A DNA stretch of 64,000 bases from UBA7957 sp965224675 (GTDB lineage: Bacteria; Pseudomonadota; Gammaproteobacteria; Granulosicoccales; Granulosicoccaceae), in assembly GCA_965224675.1 (NCBI GenBank), contig CBDDAA010000004.1:1054001-1118000 (forward strand), written 5' to 3'. This document shows, one piece after another, positions 35,665 to 45,261 of the stretch; position 1 is the first letter of the stretch, and the number at the start of each line of letters is the position of its first letter. A model generated the notes under the pieces. The model worked only from the letters and a program-made list of their open reading frames with translations, did not search any database and was not told the DNA's origin. The position numbers and the translations under genes were made by a program.

Positions 35665-36564
35665 AGCTGTTATCTTTGCGATAATTTTGTTTATCGTTTT
35701 TTCAGAGTCACCTACTATTACGCGATATCTTGAGTTGGGGCCTTTAGGGTCAGGGTTTCCATAATCTTGTAATATTTTAGACCAGCTACCTGAATCATTT
35801 AGGCCATTATAGTCATATAGCCTAATCACTCCCCCAAGTTCTTGTATGACAAATGCAGGTATTGAAAAATCATGCAGGCTCATATGAGGACCAATAAACG
35901 CACAACTTTCTCCTTCTGCTATGCGTAAAATACCCGTGGCATTTGTACCAAACCCTTTATCATTTGTGGTAAGTGTATAACCGGCTTTAAGTAGTTTAGA
36001 AGAAAGGGTTGCATAAGGCGCTTTGGTAAACCTATAGTGACAAGAGACACTGCTGTAATTGAACTCAACAGTACTTATTCCAGGAAGTTTGTTTATAGCC
36101 CCATCTTTCTTGTGAACCCAGGCACCCTGGCCTTTAATTGCTCCGATTAGCAGTTCATCTTCTGGATAGCATATTACACCTAACGCTATTTTCCCCTTTT
36201 TCATCAACCCCAGCATTATACTATAGTCACTTTCTCCTCTGAGATAAAAAGCCGTGCCATCGATCGGGTCCATTATAAGAGAGTGATCACTTACATTATT
36301 TAAATTATTTTTTTTAAATCCAGTGTCCTCCTCTACCAACGGGACCAGGTTAGGCCATCTTTCATATATAGGTATAAGGATATAATCTTGTGTAAACTGA
36401 TCTATATAAGTTAATGCGCCGTGTATTTCAGTCTGGGTTACATTACTCTGAGCGCTTTTCCCCAGGTTTTCTACTTTTCCACACATCATTTTTTGATACA
36501 CAGAAACTTCAAACAGACGAGGTACTACCAAATCGTAGAAATCCCTGTAGTCAGTTTCTTTCAT
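35662..36564 (-). CDS. Inositol monophosphatase family protein
   Basis: 300 residues from ATG 36564 (AAAGG eight bases upstream; an open frame continues 16 codons further without a good RBS). Metal-dependent phosphatase fold: VEEDTG (first metal ligand Glu), DPIDGT (metal-binding signature) and HDFSIPAFVIQELGG (third ligand Asp). The substrate could be inositol phosphate, PAP or a sugar phosphate; it is not decidable here. Codon use is distinctly AT-rich compared with neighbours, suggesting transfer. The stop codon overlaps the MITE half-copy. Confidence 0.85.
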   Translation of the reverse strand: MKETDYRDFYDLVVPRLFEVSVYQKMMCGKVENLGKSAQSNVTQTEIHGALTYIDQFTQDYILIPIYERWPNLVPLVEEDTGFKKNNLNNVSDHSLIMDPIDGTAFYLRGESDYSIMLGLMKKGKIALGVICYPEDELLIGAIKGQGAWVHKKDGAINKLPGISTVEFNYSSVSCHYRFTKAPYATLSSKLLKAGYTLTTNDKGFGTNATGILRIAEGESCAFIGPHMSLHDFSIPAFVIQELGGVIRLYDYNGLNDSGSWSKILQDYGNPDPKGPNSRYRVIVGDSEKTINKIIAKITA

Positions 36565-36717
36565 ATTTATAACCTTTGTGTATATGCCTAATGAGGCTAT
36601 AGGAAAAGCCAACCCCTGTAGGTACGAGCAGGCACTATTTTTCTCTGATTATTTAATATCATTGTCAAAATCGGAACTACGAATAAAGATAAGCTATTAA
36701 CGGGCTGTTAATTAAAG

Positions 36718-38400
36718 TCAATTTCGAATCACATTAGATGGTGCATAGTCAGCAGTCGTTAAAGGCGTATGGGCTTCAATATATTCTCTTAGCACATCAG
36801 CATCAACAAATCCGGTGTTTACAAAACCCGCTCTATCATCCATCTTGGGATAACCATCTCCACCGGAAGCGAGAAAGCTGTTTAATGCCAATCGATATTG
36901 CTTGTGAGGATCGATCACCTGATCGTTAATAATCGCTTTAATGAGTACCTTGTTTTCAATCGTGATGTTAACACCTGAAAATTGTGCATAAGCCCCCGTA
37001 TCAACAGGCTTCGAGGCCGCCACTGACAAGTATTCAAGTAAATCCGCACCACTGAGTGTCAGCACGCAAACGGTGTTGCCAAAGGGCTGAACGGTTAAAA
37101 TATCTTTGTAAGTTATATTGCCGGCATCCAGGCTGGCTCGAATACCGCCAGAATTCATGACGGCTACATCTGCATTGACTTTGCTGCGTTGAGTTTCAGC
37201 AATCAGGTGACCAAGGTTTGTTGGAATAAATCGAACCTTGCTGCGTTCACCCTCTAAAACACCATCACTTTGACCCACTACGACGCTAAGCCCTTTCTGG
37301 CCTTTTTCCTGGAACGGTGCGAGCTTCGCTTTGAGTGCGGCATCTTCAGTAATTTCTTTGCTGGCATAAACACGGATACTTTTCCCGTTTGAATCTTTGA
37401 TGGTATTGCCGTCGGCGTCCTTCTTTTTCACCTTTAAATTGATCGGTAGCAGTCTGTATTGATCCAGAGTAACGCCACCTTTGCTGAGTGTCAGATCCGC
37501 CCGTCCCAGATATTTTCCCCATTCAAAAGCCTGGACAATCCAGGTGCCATTCTGTTGGTCTGGTTTGCAGGGTTTGCCGGCGGAGAAGTTCTGATCGTAA
37601 TTGCCGCTGTCGTCCATACAGACGGGCTCTTGCGAGTGACCGCCAATGATGATGTCAATTCCAGGTACTGCACGGGCAAGTGCAACATCGCCTGCGGCGT
37701 TGACCCCATGCTCCGCGTTTTTATAATGCCCCATATGGGTTAAGGCGATTACCATATCAGCCTCGCTCCTAAGCTGCGGGAGCAGAGACATGGCTTCTTC
37801 AATTGGAGATCGAAACTCAATATCATCAAGATATTCAGGGTTGCCAATTCGAATAGTGTCATCAGTGGTTAAACCGATAACGGCGATTTTCAAGCCATCA
37901 TAAGCAAATAGTTTGTAGGGTTTAAACAGCCTTTTACCGTTTGATTTGCTATAGATATTGGCGGATAAGAACGGAAAATCGACCCACGACTGTTGTTTTT
38001 GTAACACCTCCAGTGGGTTGTCGAACTCGTGGTTGCCGATTGCCATGGCATCATAGCCGATGATATTCATGCCCAAAAAATCCGGTTCTGCATCTTGCAG
38101 ATCTGACTCAGGAACCCCGGTATTGATGTCGCCACCTGATAGCAACAAAACGCGGTTGCCCAGGCTTGTTTGCTGCATACGAATTTGATCGATCAGCGTC
38201 TTTCTCGCAGCCATGCCGTACTCGCCGCGTTTGTTTTGCCAAAAACGACCATGATGATCATTGCTGTGCAATAAGACAAGTTTGAGACTTTTTCCATCAG
38301 CTAATAGGGGTGCTTTGACAGGAGGGACTTGCGCACACCCTTCGATTGCAAGCACGATGACAAAGAATGTCAGGCGGACGATTCGTGTGATGTTAAACAT
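36718..38400 (-). CDS. 5'-nucleotidase/2',3'-cyclic phosphodiesterase family lipoprotein (UshA-like)
   Basis: 560 residues. Lipoprotein signal with lipobox IEGC (Cys22), then a metallophosphatase domain: LLHSNDHHGRFW (metal ligands Asp-His), GGDINTG, AIGNHEFD, THMGHYKNAEHG, GGHSQEP. The C-terminal 5_nucleotid_C domain includes NSGGIRASLDAGNITYKD, VQPFGN and FLASGGDGYP. It is probably periplasmic and membrane-anchored, scavenging nucleotides or phosphate. Start GGAGG seven bases before ATG 38400. Confidence 0.93.
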   Translation of the reverse strand: MFNITRIVRLTFFVIVLAIEGCAQVPPVKAPLLADGKSLKLVLLHSNDHHGRFWQNKRGEYGMAARKTLIDQIRMQQTSLGNRVLLLSGGDINTGVPESDLQDAEPDFLGMNIIGYDAMAIGNHEFDNPLEVLQKQQSWVDFPFLSANIYSKSNGKRLFKPYKLFAYDGLKIAVIGLTTDDTIRIGNPEYLDDIEFRSPIEEAMSLLPQLRSEADMVIALTHMGHYKNAEHGVNAAGDVALARAVPGIDIIIGGHSQEPVCMDDSGNYDQNFSAGKPCKPDQQNGTWIVQAFEWGKYLGRADLTLSKGGVTLDQYRLLPINLKVKKKDADGNTIKDSNGKSIRVYASKEITEDAALKAKLAPFQEKGQKGLSVVVGQSDGVLEGERSKVRFIPTNLGHLIAETQRSKVNADVAVMNSGGIRASLDAGNITYKDILTVQPFGNTVCVLTLSGADLLEYLSVAASKPVDTGAYAQFSGVNITIENKVLIKAIINDQVIDPHKQYRLALNSFLASGGDGYPKMDDRAGFVNTGFVDADVLREYIEAHTPLTTADYAPSNVIRN

Positions 38401-38808
38401 TGAGTAACCTCCAAAAGAGCACGGGTGACAGGAGGCTGTCCAAAAAACGGATAACCTACTGAGGATCTATCCGATGTACATAAAAGAAGCCTCAAGTAAG
38501 GCGATTCAAAATTGCCGTGGAATCGATTATTCCCGTAACAGCCTGTTGGAAAATCCTCTGACGGCACTATGTGGCGTTAAAATCAGGCTCAAAATATGCA
38601 TTTACTCCATGTAAACTGCGTTTTTTCGCCTGGTTTTGCCTTGCCTGCCACTCATCAGAGACTGCTTTCAACAGGTTGTTAGATGAATCGTGACTTGAGA
38701 TGCGCAGTAAGAGTAAACCTTTGAAATTATAAAATCCACTGCGATCAATCCTCAAGTTAGCCCCCTCTATCGTGACGGCTTTTAGAGTTGAAATTACACT
38801 CAACTGAT
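38401..38808. other. Intergenic region holding MITE copy 3
   Basis: 408 bp. Apart from the complete repeat at 38536-38681 there is no supported gene. An open frame crossing it on the minus strand (38567-38839) is partly repeat sequence. Confidence 0.6.
38536..38681. repeat. MITE-like repeat, copy 3 (complete, inverted relative to copy 1)
   Basis: 146 bp. Ends TAACAGCCTGTTGGAAAATC and, on the other strand, TAACAACCTGTTGAAAGCA; the interior carries GGCGTTAAAATCAGGCTCAAAATA and ACTGCGTTTTTTCGCCTG as in the complement of copy 1. Both termini start with TA. It lies between the co-directional tesA-like and nucleotidase genes. Confidence 0.85.
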
Positions 38809-39441
38809 TCAGGGCAAGATTTCCAGAAGGTAAGGCCACATTCCATCTAACAAGGGGGCTTGCGCCCTGGCCGCCGGATGTATTCCGTCAAGCTGAAAAT
38901 TGGACCTGTCTTTAAAAACAGGCTCAAGAAAAAAGGGCATTAAACCTGAGCCTGTATTCTGCGCAGCTTTTGCATAGACTTTGTTGAATCGTTCAGCGTA
39001 TACAGGTCCATAATTACTGGGAATACGCATGCCAAGAATTAAGACTTGTACGTCTCTGCTTTTACAAAGCGCCACCATCGCTTCGAGGTTGGTGCGCATA
39101 TTTTTCAAGGACAGGCCGCGCAGTCCATCATTACCACCTAATTCGATGATGACAAGATCAGGGTCATGCTGTTCTAATGCATTTGGCAGCCGCTGCAGGC
39201 CGCCGCTGGTGGTGTCCCCTGAAATACTGGCATTGATAACAGCATAGTTATGCTGCTTATCGTCTTCAAGTCGTTTACTTAATAAATGTACCCAGCCATC
39301 ATTTTTGGCGAGACCATAAGCAGCGCTGATACTGTCACCAAGTACCAGAATAGTAATGTTTTGTGCGAGTGTTGATTGGCTGCTTAAGGTTATAATCAAC
39401 AGCAGGGAAAATTTGATCATCTTTACATTAAACCTGTGCAT
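38809..39441 (-). CDS. tesA: TesA-like GDSL esterase / lysophospholipase (acyl-CoA thioesterase I)
   Basis: A periplasmic SGNH hydrolase of about 210 residues. Signal peptide IKFSLLLIITLSSQSTLAQ; block I LVLGDSISAAYG (nucleophile Ser), block III ELGGNDGLRG, block V DGIHP (Asp/His). ATG 39441 is taken as start; ATG 39420 directly before the signal peptide is also possible. It is divergent from the ybbA/ybbP-like ABC genes, the conserved tesA-ybbAP arrangement of Gammaproteobacteria. Confidence 0.93.
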   Translation of the reverse strand: MHRFNVKMIKFSLLLIITLSSQSTLAQNITILVLGDSISAAYGLAKNDGWVHLLSKRLEDDKQHNYAVINASISGDTTSGGLQRLPNALEQHDPDLVIIELGGNDGLRGLSLKNMRTNLEAMVALCKSRDVQVLILGMRIPSNYGPVYAERFNKVYAKAAQNTGSGLMPFFLEPVFKDRSNFQLDGIHPAARAQAPLLDGMWPYLLEILP

Positions 39442-39645
39442 CTTCGTATCTATAGGATGCAAGAGTTTATTGCATAGAGCAAATATAAATTTACGGCTAA
39501 ATTCTCAATTAATTTTATCGTCCTGTTGTGTCTAAATATAACGAACGATGCTTTTACTGCTGCTATAGAGTCAAGAGTTTGTCTGCAGAGGGTGCAGGCA
39601 GTTGCTGGTTTTTAAATTAAATTTCCACATGGGTATATAAATATT

Positions 39646-40356
39646 GTGAGTGTCAGTACGGAAGAATCATCAGAAATTGTTCAACATGCTTTTTTACTAT
39701 CGGCTTCTGGGTTGCAAAAAAGTGTGCATGGCCCTGAAGGGGTCCTCACTATCCTTGATGCGATCAATTTACAGGTGATGCAGGGAGAAGCGCTGGCGAT
39801 AGTCGGTCCATCGGGTTCTGGTAAATCCACATTATTGGCTTTGTTGGCAGGGTTGGATGATGTCAGCAGCGGTGAGATTGAGCTTTTTGGAGAATCCTTG
39901 ACGCTGATGGATGAAGATGCACGGGCGCGCCTCAGGGCGGGGCGAGTAGGCTTTGTGTTCCAATCATTTCATTTGTTATCCGGGTTTACTGCACTGGAAA
40001 ATATCAGTCTGGCTGCTGAATTAGCGGGTATGCGGGATGCTCGTCAGCAAGGCCAGCAGATGATGAGTAAACTTGGGCTGGCAGCCAGATTGCATCATTA
40101 TCCTGAGCAATTGTCGGGGGGCGAGCAACAGCGAGTGGCATTGGGGCGGGCGTTTGTAGCTAAACCTGAATTATTATTTGCTGATGAGCCAACTGGAAAT
40201 CTTGATCCGGAAACAGGTAGCTCAATTATTGAGCTTATGTTTTCCATGCGCGAAGAACAGGGTGTGTCTTTAGTGCTTGTTACCCATGATCACGAATTGG
40301 CGAGGCGCTGTGATCGTCAATTGGTTTTGCGTGACGGAAGTGTTACACACTCTTGA
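39646..40356 (+). CDS. ybbA: ABC transporter ATPase, YbbA/LolD-like
   Basis: 236 residues from a GTG start without an obvious Shine-Dalgarno. Walker A GPSGSGKST, signature LSGGEQQRVALGRAF, Walker B ELLFADEPTGNLD: the MacB/LolD-type subfamily working with FtsX-like permeases. The partner permease starts 13 bp downstream. It lies divergently from tesA. The substrate is unknown; lipoprotein or lipid handling in the envelope is a common inference for the family. Confidence 0.9.
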   Translation: MSVSTEESSEIVQHAFLLSASGLQKSVHGPEGVLTILDAINLQVMQGEALAIVGPSGSGKSTLLALLAGLDDVSSGEIELFGESLTLMDEDARARLRAGRVGFVFQSFHLLSGFTALENISLAAELAGMRDARQQGQQMMSKLGLAARLHHYPEQLSGGEQQRVALGRAFVAKPELLFADEPTGNLDPETGSSIIELMFSMREEQGVSLVLVTHDHELARRCDRQLVLRDGSVTHS

Positions 40357-40369
40357 GTATGATAGGCAC

Positions 40370-42856
40370 ATGTTGACATCCCTGATTTTACAATCTATTA
40401 AAAAAGATCTTAGATCAAGCAGTGTGAGAATTCTTATTCTTGCCTTGCTAATTGCGGTTGCGGCAGTTACGTCGGTTGGCTTTTTTACAGATAGGGTGAG
40501 CCGGGCCATGCAGCAACAGGCCAGTAACTTGTTGGCAGCAGATATGATCGTACTTTCTTCCGCTCAATTGCCAGCAGAAATTGCTGAATTTGCCAGCAAT
40601 AGCGGGATGAGAACAGCCACAACAGTTACTTTTCCGAGTGTTGTATTAAGTGATGACGACGACTCACATTTGGTTGCGGTAAAGGCTGTTAGTAATAATT
40701 ACCCTTTATACGGAAATCTACAGATTCAGTCCTTGCTTGCTGGCAGTGAAATGGTAGAGAAATCCCCAGCACCTGAATATAGCAAAGTGTATGTCGACGC
40801 TGCCTTGAGTGGCGCCCTGAGCCTAAAACATGAGAGTGTAATTTTACTTGGCCGTTCCGAATTTACTGTAGCTGCAATAATTGAGAGTGAACCTGATCGC
40901 GCAGGGGATTTATTTCAACTGGCACCGCGAGTGATGATGAATTTACAAGATCTTGACGCGACTGAATTGCTGATTGAAGGCAGTCGTGCACAATACGCCT
41001 TGCTGCTGGCGGGTACATCGGCACAAATCAGCCTATTTCAAGATTGGCTGGATCAGCAGGCATATATGGGGCTGGAAATACGTGACTCCAGCAATGCACG
41101 TCCAGAAATAAAACAAGTGCTGGTGCAGATAAAAAAATTCTTCGGACTTGCTGCGATGGTAGCGGTTTTATTGTCAGGCGTTGCAATTGCGCTATCAGTA
41201 AGACAATACGCGTATAGCCAGGCGATCGCTGGAGCGATACTGCGTACACTGGGCGTAGCGCGTAAAATTGTGTTGTATTGGATTTTGATACGTCTGTTGA
41301 TCCTTTCTGTTTTAGCCTTATTACTGGGGCTTGTTTTGGGTTGGTTTGCACAGCAGTTTTTGGTTTCAATCCTAGGTAGCTGGTTTTTGGTGGATTTACC
41401 TGCACCAAGTTGGCGTCCTGTGATCAGTGCCGTGGGTGTGATGTCACTGTGTTTGTTGGGTTTTACCAGTTTGCCGTTGCTCAGAGCAGGGCGCGTGCCG
41501 GTGGTTAGTGTTTTACGTCAACAATTTGGTGGACTCAGCTTGTCTAACAGAATTGCAGCTATGCTGGCGATAGTGGCCGTGAGTTTGATGATGTATTTGC
41601 AGTCAGGGGAGTTGTTGCTGGTTTTTGTTTTGCTTTTTGGTCTTCTGTTTATGTTTCTTGTATTTACAATAGCTGGCAGCTTATTGTATAAGCTAATGCG
41701 TTCTTTGGCGCCGAGAACCTGGCCAATGGCGCGATTTATTCTGCGTCGGCGCTCAGATATTACGCTATTACAACTCTCGGTCTTTGGTTTCATCATTATG
41801 ACCATGCTCTTAATTTCTGTTATACGGCAAGATATAATGCAGGCATGGAAGAGTAGTGTGGCAGATGATGCGCCTGATCGCTTCGTGGTGAACGTGCAAC
41901 CGTCTCAACTTGCAGGGGTAAGTACTTTCTTGCAGCAGAAGCTGGCATTTAATGGTGAACTGCACCCGATAAGCCGTGGCCGCCTTATTTCGGTTAATGG
42001 GCAGGATGCTGAACAGAAATTTACTGGCAATGAACGTGCACAAGGTTACCTGCGTCATGAATTTAATCTGTCTTTTTCAGATTCAAAACCGACCCACAAT
42101 GATCTTGTTGAAGGTGAATGGTGGTCACCCGAATCAAACGAATCATTACTGTCACTGGAAAAACGTTTTGCAGAACGTTTGTCTCTTGAGGTCGGAGACC
42201 TACTTACTTTTCAAGTGGCAGGCCTTGAGCGCAGTGCAAAAGTTACGAATATACGCAGTGTTAAATGGGACTCCTTTGAGGTCAATTTTTTTGTTATTAC
42301 CTCTCGTCCTGCTTTGCAGAACTTGCCTTTAACTTATATTGCAAGCTTTCGACAAGGTAAATTACCGGCGAACCTCACTGCACAACTGATTCGTGAGAAT
42401 CCCGGAATTACTATTATTGAAGTTGACAAGATGCTGCAGAGAGTGAGATCGATCATTGAAAAAGCCAGTGTGGCTGTACAAGCCGTTTTTTTGTTTACCC
42501 TCGTGGCGGGTATAATTGTTTTGCTGGCGGCCGTGCAGGGCAGTAAATCAGAGCGAATGCGGGAATTAGCTGTTTTACGGGCAATGGGTGCATCCCATCG
42601 GCAGGTAAAGCAAAGCATTATACTCGAATTCACCCTAATCGGTGGGATTGCCGGATTTCTTGCGGCGATATTCGCCAATATAATCGCTTGGATTATTGGT
42701 AATGTTGTTATGGATATTTCAGTTGAGGTTAACCTGTCTTTATTGATCTATGGGGCGGTAGGAGGTGTTTTGCTTGTCGGCTGTGCAGGTTATTTCGCTT
42801 GCCGGAAGGTGTTGAATACCCCGCCTCTACTTGTATTACAGTCGAGTATGGCTTAG
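40370..42856 (+). CDS. ybbP: FtsX-like ABC permease, YbbP family
   Basis: 828 residues from ATG 40370; the longer open frame begins inside ybbA and is rejected because the N-terminal amphipathic/TM region (LILQSIKKDLRSSSVRILIL) starts here. Two FtsX-type cores: TMs near residues ~260-400 and a C-terminal set (~700-820), with TM clusters in between and large periplasmic loops. The C-terminal RELAVLRAMGASHRQVKQSI is the typical FtsX coupling segment. It works with the YbbA ATPase. Confidence 0.9.
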   Translation: MLTSLILQSIKKDLRSSSVRILILALLIAVAAVTSVGFFTDRVSRAMQQQASNLLAADMIVLSSAQLPAEIAEFASNSGMRTATTVTFPSVVLSDDDDSHLVAVKAVSNNYPLYGNLQIQSLLAGSEMVEKSPAPEYSKVYVDAALSGALSLKHESVILLGRSEFTVAAIIESEPDRAGDLFQLAPRVMMNLQDLDATELLIEGSRAQYALLLAGTSAQISLFQDWLDQQAYMGLEIRDSSNARPEIKQVLVQIKKFFGLAAMVAVLLSGVAIALSVRQYAYSQAIAGAILRTLGVARKIVLYWILIRLLILSVLALLLGLVLGWFAQQFLVSILGSWFLVDLPAPSWRPVISAVGVMSLCLLGFTSLPLLRAGRVPVVSVLRQQFGGLSLSNRIAAMLAIVAVSLMMYLQSGELLLVFVLLFGLLFMFLVFTIAGSLLYKLMRSLAPRTWPMARFILRRRSDITLLQLSVFGFIIMTMLLISVIRQDIMQAWKSSVADDAPDRFVVNVQPSQLAGVSTFLQQKLAFNGELHPISRGRLISVNGQDAEQKFTGNERAQGYLRHEFNLSFSDSKPTHNDLVEGEWWSPESNESLLSLEKRFAERLSLEVGDLLTFQVAGLERSAKVTNIRSVKWDSFEVNFFVITSRPALQNLPLTYIASFRQGKLPANLTAQLIRENPGITIIEVDKMLQRVRSIIEKASVAVQAVFLFTLVAGIIVLLAAVQGSKSERMRELAVLRAMGASHRQVKQSIILEFTLIGGIAGFLAAIFANIIAWIIGNVVMDISVEVNLSLLIYGAVGGVLLVGCAGYFACRKVLNTPPLLVLQSSMA

Positions 42857-42992
42857 TAACGTATGCATTGCCAGAAGGTAAGTATTGTGTTGGAAAGCAA
42901 AATACTCAAGATGCGCCGGAATAATTTCGTAATGGATAAAATGGGCACTTTGCCCGGTTGTCGCCGTGTGCTGAGCAAGATGTGGTTGTAAT

Positions 42993-45170
42993 ATGAAATC
43001 CACACAACATAACTGGCAGGAGCAATTCTCCTCATGGCAAGAAGCATTTGACTTTCTTGGCGAGGGATACCAACACGTAGATACGCAAGCACTTCAACAG
43101 GCACTGAAATTCCTTTGGTCTTTACCTGGAGACGGAGCGGATTTTTTACCCAGGACTATCGATGTTGCTGCCAGACTCAAGGGACTGAATGTTGATGCAG
43201 AAACTTTGGTGGCTGCTATTCTGGGGTCGTATAACTGCGCTCAGCATATGGATATTCCAGAAGTTACCCAATTATATGGAAGCAAAACAGCCAAACTCGT
43301 TGAAAATGTTCGTTGGTTGAATTCGTTGGTTGTTGCAGACACTTCGCAGGATGGTAAAACCCGGTTTGCGGGAGAGCAGACTGAAATTCTGCGGCGCATG
43401 GTTCTGTCCATGGTTGAAGATGTAAGGGCCGTTTTGATCCGACTGGCATTTAGAGTCCAGCGAATGCATTTGATTAAGTGGCTGGATGAGGATGAACGCA
43501 GACGTATTGCCCGTGAAACACTGGATCTTTTCGCACCGCTGGCAAACCGTTTGGGTGTGGCGCAATTAAAGTGGGAAATGGAGGATTTGGCCTTTCGCAC
43601 GCTTGAACCTGATGCTTATACAAGAATTGCAAAAGCACTTGAAGAGCGTCGTGAAGATCGGGAAAATTACGTGCAGAATTTCGTCTCCATGCTTGCGCAA
43701 AAACTTGCCGATGAAAGTATTCTCACAGCCAGGATTCATGGCAGACCTAAGAATATATACAGTATCTGGATGAAAATGAAACGCAAACGTTTGGAGTTTG
43801 TGGATTTATTTGATGTCAGAGCTGTACGGGTTCTTGTTGATACAATACAAGAGTGTTATGCAGTACTTGGTGTTGTGCACAGTAATTGGTCACATATTCC
43901 CAGAGAATTCGATGACTATATAGCAAATCCTAAAGAAAATGGCTATCAATCTTTACATACTGCAGTATTAGGGATTGGTGGCAAGGCTGTGGAAGTACAG
44001 ATACGCACACAGCAAATGAACGAGGATGCTGAGCTGGGTGTTGCGGCGCACTGGAGGTACAAGGAGGGAGGTGTAAAGGATCAACGACTGCAGCGCAATA
44101 TAAACAGCTTGCGTCAGTTACTGGAAAGCCAGGAAGAGGGTGGGTTGCTCGAATCTGTAGCGTCAGAAGTCTTTGATGACAGGGTCTTTGTATTTACACC
44201 CGCAGGTGATGTGATTGATTTGCCTGCAGGTGCGACCTCGTTGGATTTTGCCTATCAGGTACATACAGAAATAGGTCACAGGTGCAGAGGAGCAAAGATC
44301 AATGGGCGCATTGTGCCTCTGGTGCAGGTACTTGAAAATGGTGATCAGGTTGAAATTCTCACGTCCAAAAATTCGGTACCACGACGTGATTGGTTGAATA
44401 AGGAGTTGGGTTATCTGGCTGCCACACGTTCCCGTGCCAAGGTGAGATCCTGGTTTAATCAGCAAGATCAGGAGCAGCACAAGCTTGATGGTCGATTGAT
44501 TGTCGAACGTGAAATGAAGCGTATGCGCCTTGCCGATAAACCCCATGAAATTTTATTAAAAAAACTGCGACAGGATAGCTTGTCCAAGTTTTATATAAAA
44601 GTTGGACGTAATGAAATTGGATTGGCACAATTAACCAGTGCCATTGGTAGTTTGGAATCTCCTGCAGAGAAAATCCGCTCAAAACAGATAAGTAGACAAC
44701 AAGTGTCAGCCTCGAGTTCAACAAAAAAGGATATCTGTGTAAGTGGGGTAGGTAGCTTACTGACTCAAATAGCCACCTGCTGTAAGCCGGTGCCCTACGA
44801 CAGGATCATAGGATTTATTACACGCGGTAAAGGTGTCTCTGTGCATCGTATGGGTTGCCGCAATATTCTGAATTTATCGATAGAGAACCAATCTCGCCTT
44901 ATTGATGTCGATTGGGGAGAAGAATCTACACAGGGTTATTCGGTTGATATCTGGTTATTTGCCTATGACCGTCAAGGCCTGCTGCGTGATGTTACTGCGG
45001 TACTGTCAAATGAGAAGATCAGTGTGATGTCGATACATACGCAATCAGATCCGCAGGAGCAAACTGCTGAAATGAAACTCACCCTTGAGGTTGAAGGCAT
45101 TGAGCAATTGGTAACGGTTATGGAAAAACTGCGCCAATTATCAAATGTTTTGGAGGTTCAACGTCGTTAG
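42993..45170 (+). CDS. relA: (p)ppGpp synthetase I
   Basis: Ribosome-associated monofunctional GTP pyrophosphokinase, 725 residues. The N-terminal hydrolase-like domain lacks the HD motif (ILGSYNCAQHM where bifunctional enzymes have HD). The synthetase domain has RPKNIYSIWMKMKRKRL, LFDVRAVRVLVD and EFDDYIANPKENGYQSLHT; EFDD (~305-308) is the EXDD signature of RelA as opposed to SpoT. TGS domain (VFVFTPAGDVIDLPAGATSL), zinc-finger-like TCCKPVPYD and a C-terminal ACT domain are present. It signals amino-acid starvation; DksA, its co-factor in transcription, is encoded nearby. Confidence 0.96.
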   Translation: MKSTQHNWQEQFSSWQEAFDFLGEGYQHVDTQALQQALKFLWSLPGDGADFLPRTIDVAARLKGLNVDAETLVAAILGSYNCAQHMDIPEVTQLYGSKTAKLVENVRWLNSLVVADTSQDGKTRFAGEQTEILRRMVLSMVEDVRAVLIRLAFRVQRMHLIKWLDEDERRRIARETLDLFAPLANRLGVAQLKWEMEDLAFRTLEPDAYTRIAKALEERREDRENYVQNFVSMLAQKLADESILTARIHGRPKNIYSIWMKMKRKRLEFVDLFDVRAVRVLVDTIQECYAVLGVVHSNWSHIPREFDDYIANPKENGYQSLHTAVLGIGGKAVEVQIRTQQMNEDAELGVAAHWRYKEGGVKDQRLQRNINSLRQLLESQEEGGLLESVASEVFDDRVFVFTPAGDVIDLPAGATSLDFAYQVHTEIGHRCRGAKINGRIVPLVQVLENGDQVEILTSKNSVPRRDWLNKELGYLAATRSRAKVRSWFNQQDQEQHKLDGRLIVEREMKRMRLADKPHEILLKKLRQDSLSKFYIKVGRNEIGLAQLTSAIGSLESPAEKIRSKQISRQQVSASSSTKKDICVSGVGSLLTQIATCCKPVPYDRIIGFITRGKGVSVHRMGCRNILNLSIENQSRLIDVDWGEESTQGYSVDIWLFAYDRQGLLRDVTAVLSNEKISVMSIHTQSDPQEQTAEMKLTLEVEGIEQLVTVMEKLRQLSNVLEVQRR

Positions 45171-45204
45171 GGTTGTATTAAACATTGCCCACTGTAGTTT
45201 TTTT

Positions 45205-45261
45205 CACAGCATGAAAGGTTTTATACTTTCGAGGCGAAACCTCAGCTGTGAAGCCTTTCAT
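45205..45261. other. Branched inverted-repeat structure at the convergent relA/acs ends
   Basis: CACAGC (45205-45210) pairs with GCTGTG (45245-45250) and encloses GAAAG...CTTTC and GAGG-CGAAA-CCTC hairpins. A competing pair ATGAAAGG (45211-45218)/CCTTTCAT (45254-45261) reaches into the last codons of the acs-type gene. There is no T-tract, so it is not a standard terminator. Confidence 0.45.

Noticed and set aside
38567..38839. Open frame of 90 codons on the minus strand downstream of tesA
   Set aside because: About half of it is MITE copy 3 and it overlaps the tesA end; no RBS or family resemblance.
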